Shown here: in pieces, positions 15,894-24,600 of the stretch | How positions within the stretch are numbered: the first letter of the stretch is position 1 | Layout: each line of letters opens with the position of its first letter | Source: CAZWSE01 sp964636575 | Lineage (GTDB): Bacteria; Pseudomonadota; Alphaproteobacteria; Rhodobacterales; Rhodobacteraceae | Length of the DNA stretch: 32,655 bases | NCBI GenBank assembly: GCA_964636575.1 | Contig: CAZWSE010000036.1 | Span: forward strand, 1 to 32,655 | Direction: 5' to 3' | Program-made: the position numbers and the translations under genes | Notes under the pieces: model-generated | Told to the model about the DNA's origin: nothing | The model's input: only the letters and a program-made list of their open reading frames with translations | Databases searched by the model: none

Positions 15894-15924
15894 CTCATTT
15901 GTCCTGTAAGGCGTTTAGCAATGA

Positions 15925-15950
15925 GGGAGGATCACGTTCACGATCCTCCC
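15925..15950 (-). promoter_or_regulatory. Strong hairpin between binding-protein and permease genes
   Basis: GGGAGGATC (15925-15933) pairs perfectly with GATCCTCCC (15942-15950) across an 8-base loop, in the 79-bp gap between the TAXI gene and the permease gene. No U-run follows on the minus strand, so read-through is expected. Such elements commonly protect the upstream binding-protein message and lower the permease level. Confidence 0.6.
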
Positions 15951-15972
15951 GTTGGTTTTCATGGCCTCGTGA

Positions 15973-16980
15973 TTAAGGGCGCAGGTCTTCGGGAATGGCG
16001 ATGCCGGCTTCCTCATAGTACTTCGCAGCACCGGGGTGCAGCGGCACATTCACAGATGTAAACGCAGTATCGGCAGTCACCTCTTTCAAGAAGAAGGCCG
16101 TCGCATGTACCTCATCAAGGTTTTCCCAAAAGGCTTTGGTGGCGTTGTAGACCACATCATCAGCCACACCCGAATGGGTGCCCACAAACTGGGTAAAGCC
16201 AAGCGCCGTAATCTCACCACTGGTCAACTGGCCTTTGTAGACACCGCCATCAAATTGCAGCATCCCACGACCCGGACGCCCAAAGAGCGCCTGCATAGCT
16301 TCTGACCCAACCACCTCGGTCGGGATAGACAGCACACGAAACTCACCAGACAATCCAAACTGTTCGATCTTGGAAGACCCGATTTCAGCAGGACGCACCA
16401 TCATATCAATCTTGTTGTCAGCAAGGGCAGCATAGCCTTCCCCCCAGCTTAGACGGACGGCGGTATAGTCTGTACCAGCCTCATAACCCGTGATGATCTT
16501 GATCAGCGCCTCGGACGTGGCTGACGCAGACCCGGCGGGCGGGCCGGTAAAGACAGTTTTGCCCTTCAGGTCTTCCCAGGTTTCAATGCCGGACCCAGCA
16601 AGCGTCACAGGATGATAGGCGCCGGCTTTGAACCCAAGGATCGACCGGATTTCACCGGCAGCAGTGGGGGCATCCTCAACCTTTTCATACATGCGCTTCT
16701 GGCCCTTCATCAGGTTTACCAGCGACGGCACGGTCGAGAAAAAGTCGATCTCTTGGCGGCCGCCTTTCAGCATGGATTTCGTCAGGGTCTGGCCCGCGTT
16801 GACCTGAATTTCGACACCAGCTTTTCCAGCTTGGTTGGCAAAAGTCACAAACATCGTGTGCACCGGATCACCAACACCCGCGGTTTCGCCTTTGAATATC
16901 TGCGCAGACGCAACGGCAGGCGCAAAGGCTGCGGTCGCCACAAATGCAGCAGCAGCTGCGATTTTTCTAAAATTGAACAC
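15973..16980 (-). CDS. TAXI-family TRAP transporter substrate-binding protein
   Basis: A 335-residue periplasmic binding protein of the TAXI (TRAP-associated extracytoplasmic immunogenic) family. The signal peptide is clear: FRK, then an Ala-rich core, with cleavage after VASA (residue 26). Mature-protein features include FVTFANQAGKAGVEIQVNAG, the ETWEDLKGKTVFTGPPAGSASATSEAL segment (positions about 132-158, the typical substrate-loop region) and KIDMMVRPAEI. The start is GTG at 16980, with GGGAGG (16986-16991) five bases upstream. It heads the minus-strand operon of permease, sulfatase and three SDRs and is divergent from a LysR gene. The ligand is not readable from the sequence. Confidence 0.95.
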   Translation of the reverse strand: MFNFRKIAAAAAFVATAAFAPAVASAQIFKGETAGVGDPVHTMFVTFANQAGKAGVEIQVNAGQTLTKSMLKGGRQEIDFFSTVPSLVNLMKGQKRMYEKVEDAPTAAGEIRSILGFKAGAYHPVTLAGSGIETWEDLKGKTVFTGPPAGSASATSEALIKIITGYEAGTDYTAVRLSWGEGYAALADNKIDMMVRPAEIGSSKIEQFGLSGEFRVLSIPTEVVGSEAMQALFGRPGRGMLQFDGGVYKGQLTSGEITALGFTQFVGTHSGVADDVVYNATKAFWENLDEVHATAFFLKEVTADTAFTSVNVPLHPGAAKYYEEAGIAIPEDLRP

Positions 16981-16985
16981 GTTTT

Positions 16986-16991
16986 CCTCCC
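16986..16991 (-). promoter_or_regulatory. Shine-Dalgarno site that sets the GTG start of the TAXI gene
   Basis: GGGAGG read on the minus strand, five bases before the GTG at 16980. No in-frame ATG offers a complete signal peptide, so GTG is the best start. Confidence 0.6.
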
Positions 16992-17020
16992 ATGGATTTT
17001 TATCACCCTAGCAGGGCCTT

Positions 17021-17050
17021 TGCATCTAATATAATCAAACATCTGATGCA
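17021..17050. promoter_or_regulatory. Possible LysR operator in the divergent gap
   Basis: TGCATC (17021-17026) and GATGCA (17045-17050) form an inverted repeat with 18 bases between them, in the 87-bp gap between the TAXI operon and the LysR gene. A nested CATC-T-GATG (17040-17048) and a TATAAT (17030-17035, plus strand) overlap it. Position and symmetry fit a LysR-type site controlling both directions. Confidence 0.4.
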
Positions 17051-17067
17051 TAACATAAAGAATTGCT

Positions 17068-17952
17068 ATGAAACTTGATCCAAAGCACCTCGCGCAACTG
17101 TCGGTCATCGTTGAGGCCGGATCCTACCAGACGGCCGCTGACAGGCTCGGCCTGACACAACCAGCACTCAGTCGGAACATGAAAGCCCTCGAAGAACGGC
17201 TCGGGATCACATTGTTCAACCGCGATGGTAGAAAGTCGGTTCCAAATGCCTTGGGCCTGCGCCTGGCACGCAACGGGCAATCGATCCGACTTGCAGAAGA
17301 ACAGGCCAGCGTTCTGGCCGAACAATCCGCGCAAGGGGCCGTGGGCGAGCTTAGGATCGGCGCACCGCCCATCGTCGCAGGCCGTTTCCTTAGCAGCGCT
17401 ATCGCACGGTTCATCCGCGAAAACCCGAACTGCGTGGTCGAAATGCGCACGGGCTTGGTGCACGAGTTGCGCACAATGTTAGAACGCGGTCAGGTCGATC
17501 TGGTGCTCGGGCCAGAAAGCCTTGCGGACCCGTCAGACGGGCTGGACTTCGCACCGCTTATCGATGATCGGGTCGGCATAATGTGTCGCGCAGGGCATCC
17601 GCTGACATCGCGCAAACAGGTCATGCCCTCTGATTTAGAAGCACAGGTTTGGCTCGCCCATTCCCGTGGAAGCCTTTTGCGCCAACAAACAGAAGCCGCG
17701 ATGATGGCCTCAGATGTGAAATCCATGCACATCGTCTGCGAAACAGATTCAATCCGGTCCGTGCTGGAAATTGTAGGGTCGACCGATCTTATCACAACAA
17801 TGCCGCGGATCACCTCGGCGTCATATCTTGAAGACAGGTTGGTTTTTCTGGACTTCGACCACCCTCAATTCCACCGGCCCTTGGGCTCCATCAAACGGAC
17901 AAAAACATCCCCTAACCCGATCGAGGACCGGTTTTTGGAGATGCTGGCGTGA
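17068..17952 (+). CDS. LysR family regulator of the TRAP/sulfatase operon
   Basis: A 294-residue LysR-type regulator. The helix-turn-helix lies in residues 8-65 (LAQLSVIVEAGSYQTAADRL, then LTQPALSRNMKALEERLGITLFNR), and the effector domain begins near residue 92 with GELRIGAPPIVAGRFLSSAIARF. It is divergent from the TAXI gene with an 87-bp gap containing an inverted repeat, the classic layout for a LysR protein that controls the neighbouring operon and itself. The inducer is presumably the transported compound or a breakdown product (inference). The Shine-Dalgarno is weak (AAAGAA). It is convergent with the outer-membrane barrel gene, 56 bp away; no clear terminator was seen between them. Confidence 0.93.
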   Translation: MKLDPKHLAQLSVIVEAGSYQTAADRLGLTQPALSRNMKALEERLGITLFNRDGRKSVPNALGLRLARNGQSIRLAEEQASVLAEQSAQGAVGELRIGAPPIVAGRFLSSAIARFIRENPNCVVEMRTGLVHELRTMLERGQVDLVLGPESLADPSDGLDFAPLIDDRVGIMCRAGHPLTSRKQVMPSDLEAQVWLAHSRGSLLRQQTEAAMMASDVKSMHIVCETDSIRSVLEIVGSTDLITTMPRITSASYLEDRLVFLDFDHPQFHRPLGSIKRTKTSPNPIEDRFLEMLA

Positions 17953-18008
17953 CAAATTAGAAAACGCCCGCCGATTTGCAGGGAAAAGGAACCCCGGTAT
18001 TCGTCTGG

Positions 18009-21000
18009 TCAAAACTTCCCGACGATGTTCAAGAATATGCCCTTATCATCATAGGTGACATCGGCAAGATCGTCTGAAAAGGATCCGGCATTATACCCGA
18101 CACCCACTTTTAGATTGTTCCCGAAGTGCCGGTAAGCCGCCGCCAAGACACCAAATTCAGTGCCCACGTCTTGTGCATGCAATTGCCGCGCTTCCAGCAA
18201 GAAGTCCCATTTGTGCACCATGTGATACCGAAGGTTCAAAACACCCAGTGTCGCATTGTTGGATACCAACCCTGCCCCACTGTTTTGTTCGGACAGACGT
18301 CCACCGAATTTACCGCCGATTGTCCAATGCCGGTTCAGATCATAGGCCGCATCAATGCTAAAGATATGCGCCTTTTGCTGCGGTGTATTCAAGAAGTTGT
18401 CACCGGCAGGCGCAGTAAAGCCCGCACGTTCGGTCATGTCGTAGATGTATTGGTATTTAGCCAGTACATTCAGACGGTCGTTGTCGATGGGTCGGAAGGC
18501 ATAGCCAAACGTCAGTTCCGCGTATTCCGCATCTGGGATAGAGACTGTCGCGTTCTGAGACTGTATCCCTTCAAGCGCAAACAGGAACCGCGCGCTTTCA
18601 GAAAGCTTGTAGCGCCCTGCAAAGCTGCCCGCGACGGTTTGGGCATCCCTGTTCGACCCGAACGTGCGCCCTTCGTCTCGGCGTAGTTCTATGCGGCCCC
18701 GCCAGGTCAGGGTTTCGTCTTCGTAAGCTGCCCCCAAAGACAGCGCCTGACGGTCAAATTCAGTTGTCGACACCGGATCTCGCACCCGGCCTACTTCAAA
18801 AGCCCCTGTGAAGGTCAGCCGCTCCGTCGCGCTGTAGTCCGCTCCATAGGTGCTGGTCAGCGATTTGCGGCTTCCAAACAAGTCGTATGAATTTTCACCC
18901 GTGAACGTCAGCCTGTCGTTGATCTTTCGGCTGGCCCCGGCAACGAAACGTCCCTTATCACGGCCTGCTAGCGTCAACCCGTCAAGATCGCGCCCCGGAT
19001 CAAGTGTATATCCAAAGTAGGTCGTGTTGCCGATATCGTCTGAATAGCTAAGTCTGGCTTGCGCCCCTGTGCCTGTGCTGCCGTCTGACACCTCAAGAAG
19101 TCCGGTCCAATTGTTGTTGAATGCGTATTCGGCCCCAAGGCCCACGCGGTTGTTCCGTGACAGCCCGCCGGACACATCCACCGTTCCTTGCGCATAGGCA
19201 TACCAGTGCAGTTGCTCGCTCGCGAAGACATCTACACGCAGCGCTGCATCCGTGCGCGACCCTGTATCAATGGTCGACCCTGGCCGGACTTTGTCGACGT
19301 GTTCGACACCGAATGTCAGGTCAATCCGGTCTGAGTAATGATAGGTCGCGGCCAATGCGCCTTCACTGACGCGGCGGCCTGCTGAATCCTCGATATGGTC
19401 AAAGTCTGCGCGCAACGACCAAAGATCAGTCGCGTCCGCCTCAACAAAAAACCCGTAGAGCTTTTCATCATTGGCCGTCCGGTAGCTGAGCGTTGAGAAC
19501 CCCGCAGATCGGTCTTCAAAGTAGGCCCCGACTAGCCCGGGCGTTTCCCAGCCAAGATCGACAAAATCGATCTGGGCATCCAGCTTATAAGCCCGACCAG
19601 AGCCTGCAATCCCTGCATCAATGCCGCCCGTCAGGCCACCATCGACAGAGGTGTTTTGGCTCAGACCCGTCCCGTCGGTGCGTGCATATTCAAAGCTGAA
19701 GAATGTGCTGTCTGAATGTTGGTACAGGATGTCTGCGCCGTAGGCCTTTTGGTCGGTGGTTCCTAAATCCTCACGCTGTGCGGTTACACCAAAGCGCCAG
19801 TGATCGTCCGCCCAGACCTGCACGCGTCCGCCGAAGGAAAAGCTGTCAACATCCGACACTGTCGGTGTGTGTTCGTAGGTGGCCACCAGATAGGCATTGT
19901 TGTCGCCCGACGGGTTCGAGATGATCGTGTCCCCGTCCCCTACGGTTCCTGACAATGGTGCGCGTAGGGTCACCAGACCTTGCACATAGTTGATGTCGTA
20001 ATCTGTGCCGTAAATCAGCGTTCTACGGCTGATCACACGGCCCGTATCAGGGTCTTGGACTTCGATTTGAAGCGTCTCTGACCCGCGGCTGATGTCTTGG
20101 AACCGCAAGAAGTAAACCGACCCGCCTGTGCCCAAGAAGATATCCCGTTGCGGCAGTGTTTCGGGTTGCGCGGCATAAATCTGCGCCTCGACCCGTGGGT
20201 TGCCTGTGCTGGTTTGGGCCTTACTGCGATAAACGCCTTGAGCACCATAAAGGGTCCGTTCGTTTCGCAGGTATTCGGTGCCCGCGATCTCGCTTTTGAA
20301 GGTGCCCCAGACCGCATGGCTCGCGTCTTTCTCGATCCGCACGTAGAATTTGCCCGCTGTAGGGGCATCGTTCACAGATGTGCTGTCGTCACCATAGACA
20401 GGGTAGTATTCGTTGGGGTCAATTCGGTCCAACAGGCTGCGCGGGTTCTTCTCATCGAGATTGCTGAGCAGATTGTCGAGATCTTCCTCGCCCGTGTCGA
20501 TGGAGGCAGTCAAAAGGGCATCCCCTTTGATCTTGCCCTTCAAATAGAACGCCACCCGCCCGCGTTGAATAGTGCGGTCGTAAGGCTCGCCTGTGGCATC
20601 GGCCAGATCATCTTCCAGGGATCGGTGCAGGGTGACGTCGATCAGACCTGCGTAGAACAGATCGGTTTTGGGAATAGTGATATCACGGCTGAGCCTGTCT
20701 TGCCCGACAACATCCACATCCACCAAATGATCGCCTGTTGGAAGGATCCGCTGGATCACAAAGCTGCCCGCATCATCCGCCCGCAGTCTTTCGCCCAGCG
20801 CATTGACCTCGCGACCGGACCCGACATTTTGCCCCGAAACCGTGACGGCGCCACCGTAGACGGGAATTCTGCGCGTGGCGGCTGTATCGATACCTTCTTC
20901 AACCACATCGCCTTGTTGCAGCGGCAAAACAGGCACGCCGCGGCCCATAAGATCACCGAGCGCAAGCGGTTGGGTTTCATCGTAGCGCCCGCGCGTATCG

Positions 21001-21623
21001 TAGACGCGGTAGCTGTAGTAACGCGTCACATCAGCCTCTGGGGCTGCGACGGTCACTTCGCCGTTTGGCGCCAATGGCAGGACACGGACAACCCGCCCGC
21101 GACCGCGACCGTCAACGTCGATCACGCGCAGCTCGCCGCGCGTCACGAAGGCTGGATAGTTCATCTGGTTGACCAACCGCACAGGCGTTCCGGCCCGCAG
21201 GTCTTGCCCGTTTGAGTTCCCAACCGCACCCAAGGCAAGTCGTGGGCGCACATCAAGCCCGTCAAATTTTACCTGCACATCCGCCCGTTCAAGCGCGATA
21301 TCCTGGCGGCGCTGGATGGCTTCGGGCGTCGAGGGCTTCTCTAGAATTTCACCGCTTTGGGTGACAGGTGCCCCGTCCACGGAAATATCGAACCCGTCCA
21401 CGGCCAAGTCAGGCGTGTCATTGGAAAACTCGGTGTTGGCGCCAGCGGGCACAGTCACCGCAATGTCGCCTGCACAAGTTTGGTCCAAGGCGCAGGACTG
21501 CGCGGTCGCAGCGATGGGCAGAACGGCCAATGCAGTTGCCGTCAACAATATGGATTTTGCGCGGCCAATCGTACGGTCCTGAATTCCAGACTTTAAGCGG
21601 CGGGGCATAAACATATCACTCAT
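18009..21623 (-). CDS. Large outer-membrane beta-barrel protein, partner of the giant repeat protein
   Basis: A 1204-residue exported protein. A basic N-region and the hydrophobic SILLTATALAVLPIAATAQ form a signal peptide, with cleavage near residue 41. Residues about 45-350 are beta-rich periplasmic or surface domains, including a carboxypeptidase-regulatory-like stretch (GSFVIQRILPTGDHLVDVDVVG). Then comes a conserved segment, DPNEYYPVYGDDST and GKFYVRIEKDASHAVWGTFKS (about 402-445), that I recall from uncharacterised large outer-membrane proteins. From about 590 to the end, alternating aromatic and polar strands indicate a barrel, finishing in FLNIVGKF with the C-terminal Phe typical of Bam substrates. 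No TonB box or plug was recognised. The ATG at 21623 is chosen because AGGGAG (21631-21636) precedes it, overlapping the stop of the upstream giant gene, from which it is 11 bp away. An open frame extends further upstream to 21695 but lacks such a site. Confidence 0.85.
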   Translation of the reverse strand: MSDMFMPRRLKSGIQDRTIGRAKSILLTATALAVLPIAATAQSCALDQTCAGDIAVTVPAGANTEFSNDTPDLAVDGFDISVDGAPVTQSGEILEKPSTPEAIQRRQDIALERADVQVKFDGLDVRPRLALGAVGNSNGQDLRAGTPVRLVNQMNYPAFVTRGELRVIDVDGRGRGRVVRVLPLAPNGEVTVAAPEADVTRYYSYRVYDTRGRYDETQPLALGDLMGRGVPVLPLQQGDVVEEGIDTAATRRIPVYGGAVTVSGQNVGSGREVNALGERLRADDAGSFVIQRILPTGDHLVDVDVVGQDRLSRDITIPKTDLFYAGLIDVTLHRSLEDDLADATGEPYDRTIQRGRVAFYLKGKIKGDALLTASIDTGEEDLDNLLSNLDEKNPRSLLDRIDPNEYYPVYGDDSTSVNDAPTAGKFYVRIEKDASHAVWGTFKSEIAGTEYLRNERTLYGAQGVYRSKAQTSTGNPRVEAQIYAAQPETLPQRDIFLGTGGSVYFLRFQDISRGSETLQIEVQDPDTGRVISRRTLIYGTDYDINYVQGLVTLRAPLSGTVGDGDTIISNPSGDNNAYLVATYEHTPTVSDVDSFSFGGRVQVWADDHWRFGVTAQREDLGTTDQKAYGADILYQHSDSTFFSFEYARTDGTGLSQNTSVDGGLTGGIDAGIAGSGRAYKLDAQIDFVDLGWETPGLVGAYFEDRSAGFSTLSYRTANDEKLYGFFVEADATDLWSLRADFDHIEDSAGRRVSEGALAATYHYSDRIDLTFGVEHVDKVRPGSTIDTGSRTDAALRVDVFASEQLHWYAYAQGTVDVSGGLSRNNRVGLGAEYAFNNNWTGLLEVSDGSTGTGAQARLSYSDDIGNTTYFGYTLDPGRDLDGLTLAGRDKGRFVAGASRKINDRLTFTGENSYDLFGSRKSLTSTYGADYSATERLTFTGAFEVGRVRDPVSTTEFDRQALSLGAAYEDETLTWRGRIELRRDEGRTFGSNRDAQTVAGSFAGRYKLSESARFLFALEGIQSQNATVSIPDAEYAELTFGYAFRPIDNDRLNVLAKYQYIYDMTERAGFTAPAGDNFLNTPQQKAHIFSIDAAYDLNRHWTIGGKFGGRLSEQNSGAGLVSNNATLGVLNLRYHMVHKWDFLLEARQLHAQDVGTEFGVLAAAYRHFGNNLKVGVGYNAGSFSDDLADVTYDDKGIFLNIVGKF

Positions 21624-21630
21624 CGTTACT

Positions 21631-21636
21631 CTCCCT
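21631..21636 (-). promoter_or_regulatory. Shine-Dalgarno site of the barrel gene, inside the giant gene's stop
   Basis: AGGGAG read on the minus strand overlaps the TAG stop (21635-21637) of the giant gene and sits seven bases before the ATG at 21623. This fixes the start and implies coupled translation of the two genes. Confidence 0.6.
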
Positions 21637-24600
21637 ATCGCCGCCGCTTGATCGTTTTTTCGATCGTCAGCTTGTAGGTTCCGGTTCTGCGCCATTCTGC
21701 CTTGAGCAGTTTTTCGACCTGCCGCATCCTTGCGCGCCCCAGTTTAACCTCGGCTTGCGTGTTTGCGGCATAGCTCAATCGGACAACCGATGGCTGCGCT
21801 TGCAGCGTGCGCGATAGATTTCGGACCGCGTCTCGAAGCTTGTCCGTCGGTTCCGCCCCATCCACAAACGCTTTTGCGCTCAGGTTGATATCGATGACCC
21901 GTCCAATGCTGGCGCCAAAGTTCATCTTTGCAAACTTACCAGCCGTTAAGCGCACAACGCGCGGGTTTTCGGTTGTAATCCGATAACCGGACGGAAGGCT
22001 GCGCTCGTCCACCTTCAACAAGAAGTTGGTTCCGATGTCGCTTGGTAATTCTGCGCAAGGCACGTGGAACCGGCCATGTTCATCTGTTGTGATCAATGTG
22101 CCGTTCACTGTCGCGATCCGAACGCCGGGCAGGCCTCTTTCGCCAGGCACATTGGTGTTCGCAGGTGCGGCCAGCTTGCCTTTACCTCCAAAGAGCCCTT
22201 GGTTCGTGACGCCTGCTGGACGCGCAGGGCCGTCTTGGTAGCCGTTCCTGTTGATGTCCTCAAAGACAGTCCCGATCACGTCAGAGCAATCAAACACATG
22301 CTCCGGCACACGCCGCACGATGGCCTCTGCGCGGTTCGACAGAATTTCACCTGTTGGGCCACGCACGAAGGTCTCATTCACAAGGTTGCCTGTTGGCGCA
22401 TTTGGACCGACGCGCCCGTTGAAGGTGATGATCGTGGTTGTCCCACCTGCCATCATTTCACCAGCCCATGTCAAACTGCTACCTGCGGTTGCAGGTTCAA
22501 GGGCTGTTTCAGGGCCACCCGCCCGAGAGATCATCGCGCTTCCCGGCACGTAAGATACTCCGACGGGCAGTAGATCGACAAAGGTCAGATTTGTCAGATC
22601 GGCAGAGCCAACCGCCAAGTCATACCCAAGCTGATAGGTGACCGTATCACCGATGCGCACATCGCTCAGCCCCAGCACAGATTTCGTTGCTGTCAACTCA
22701 CGCGACGGCATGACCATAGACGCGGCTGTTCCATCCGTGGTCGGATTGCCGTTTTCATCGGTCCCGTTCACGGCCAAAGTGCTGCCCATAGGCGGTGTGC
22801 CAGAGGCCGTCACTTCGTTCACCAGCGCGTTCGCCATTTGGGACGCATCGAACAATACAGTGAAGGTTACCAAAATCTCGTCCCCCGGTGCCATTGCACC
22901 GCCCAGAATAAGGTTCGCATCCCCTCCCGCATCGCCGTCATAATTCGCGTTGCCTGTGACTGCTGTGGTTCCAGTAACAGCTGTCACCACAGGCGCGATT
23001 GTGACCCCGCCTGTTGAGATTGCAGCCACCGATGGATCGTAAGAAATCGTGAATCCTGCTTCGATGTCGTCAATCAATGTGGGCGCTGTGATGGTCGCGT
23101 TGCCGGTGTTCGCCAAGGTGATCAGGAATTCTTGCGTGAACAAGCTGCCCGAGATCAACGATCCGGACGCCCCTGTCGTTTTTGTCACCGTCAATTCAGG
23201 GTTTTGGTCTAACGTTACAACCGTTGGATCATCTTCGGCATTGCCGTCCGTATCGTCGCCGTTGTCTGATACGTCAAAGACGGGGCCACCTGTTGGGGCA
23301 GTACTGTTCACGGTTGCCGTGTTCGAAATTGATCCGCTGTCGATATCCGACTGCGTCAGCGTGTATGTGACCGTGAAAGTGGCGGTATCGCCGGGGTCCA
23401 ACATGCCGTTCGTCAGCCCTGAGACAACAACATCAAGCGGCGCCAAAGCGGTGCCATCGCCGTTCGTCATGGTGTCATCCAAGGTGAAATTGGACAGGCG
23501 TACGTTGCCGGTGTTGAGCGCCTCGATCACAAAGACCACAGTTTCGCCTGCACGGGTGCCGACGCTGTCCGCGACCTTGGTCACATCCAAACCGGGCGCG
23601 GATTCAAAGGCCAGGGCAGTCGGGTCATCGGCAGTATTGCCATCGCCGTCGTCACCGTCATCGGACGAATCCGCAATCGGTATCCCGCCAACATCTTCTG
23701 CATCGACAGTCGCGACGTTCGCTATGCCCCCAACATCAATATCGTCTTGGTCGAGAACGTAAGACACAGACCATGTCCAAACCTCGCCCGGGGACAGGGT
23801 CGTGTCACCATTGTCGCTTGGATTGCCGGTTCGTGTAGGGCCGGTGATAGACCCACTTAGGTCAGTTCCGTCATCGCGGGTCAGCGTGTCGCTTGGCACT
23901 ACATTGAACAAATCAACACTGCCCCTGTTGGCCGCACGGATTTCAAAGACAACGGTTTCACCCACAGCACTGGCCGTTTGTGTAATGACCTTTTCGACGT
24001 CCAGAACGGGATTGATATCGATTGGCACCTCGGTCGGGTCACCTGTGCTGTCGCCGTCCCCGTCGTTGCCATCGTCCGATGCATCAAAGACCGTGTCACC
24101 TTCCGGGGACGTCCCGAAGACAGTCGCAGAATTCGAGAACCCGCCCGCATTCACATCGTCTTGGGTGATTTCATAGGTCGACTGGAAGGTCCAAACCTCG
24201 GCGGGGTCCAACAGCCCGTTGGTGTTCAGATCGCCCGTGGCGAACCCACCGGATTGTTGCAAGGTCACGGGCGTGGTCAGATCCAAAGGCGTGCCGTCAT
24301 TGCGGCTTAGGTCATCGCCAATGTCGATGTTGTCCAAAGACACGTTACCGGTGTTCACCACGCTGAATGTGTAGGTCACAACACTGCCTGGTGTGGTCGC
24401 CGGAACATCGACTGTTTTGGTCAGCTCGATCCCGGGCACCTGTTCGGGACCGCCGGTCGTCACTGTATCATCCGCCGTCGCAGGCGTGTCTTGTGGTCCT
24501 GTGCCTGCCACCGACGCTGTGTTCACCAGCTCGCCGGCGTTTACGTCTTCTTGGGTGACCAATACGCCGACCGAGCAACCTTCGGACACTTCGCCGGGCA

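Noticed and set aside
20097..21215. A 372-codon plus-strand frame opposite the barrel gene
   Set aside because: Shadow frame of a gene with a clear signal peptide and barrel; no ribosome-binding site or motif.
18009..21623. TonB-dependent receptor assignment for the barrel protein
   Set aside because: I could find neither a TonB box nor a plug domain; the N-terminal part is beta-sandwich-like. Only the barrel and its C-terminal Phe are shared with receptors.
21624..21695. Longer start for the barrel protein
   Set aside because: The added 24 residues run into the giant gene and are hydrophilic, spoiling the signal peptide; the site at 21631-21636 supports the shorter form.
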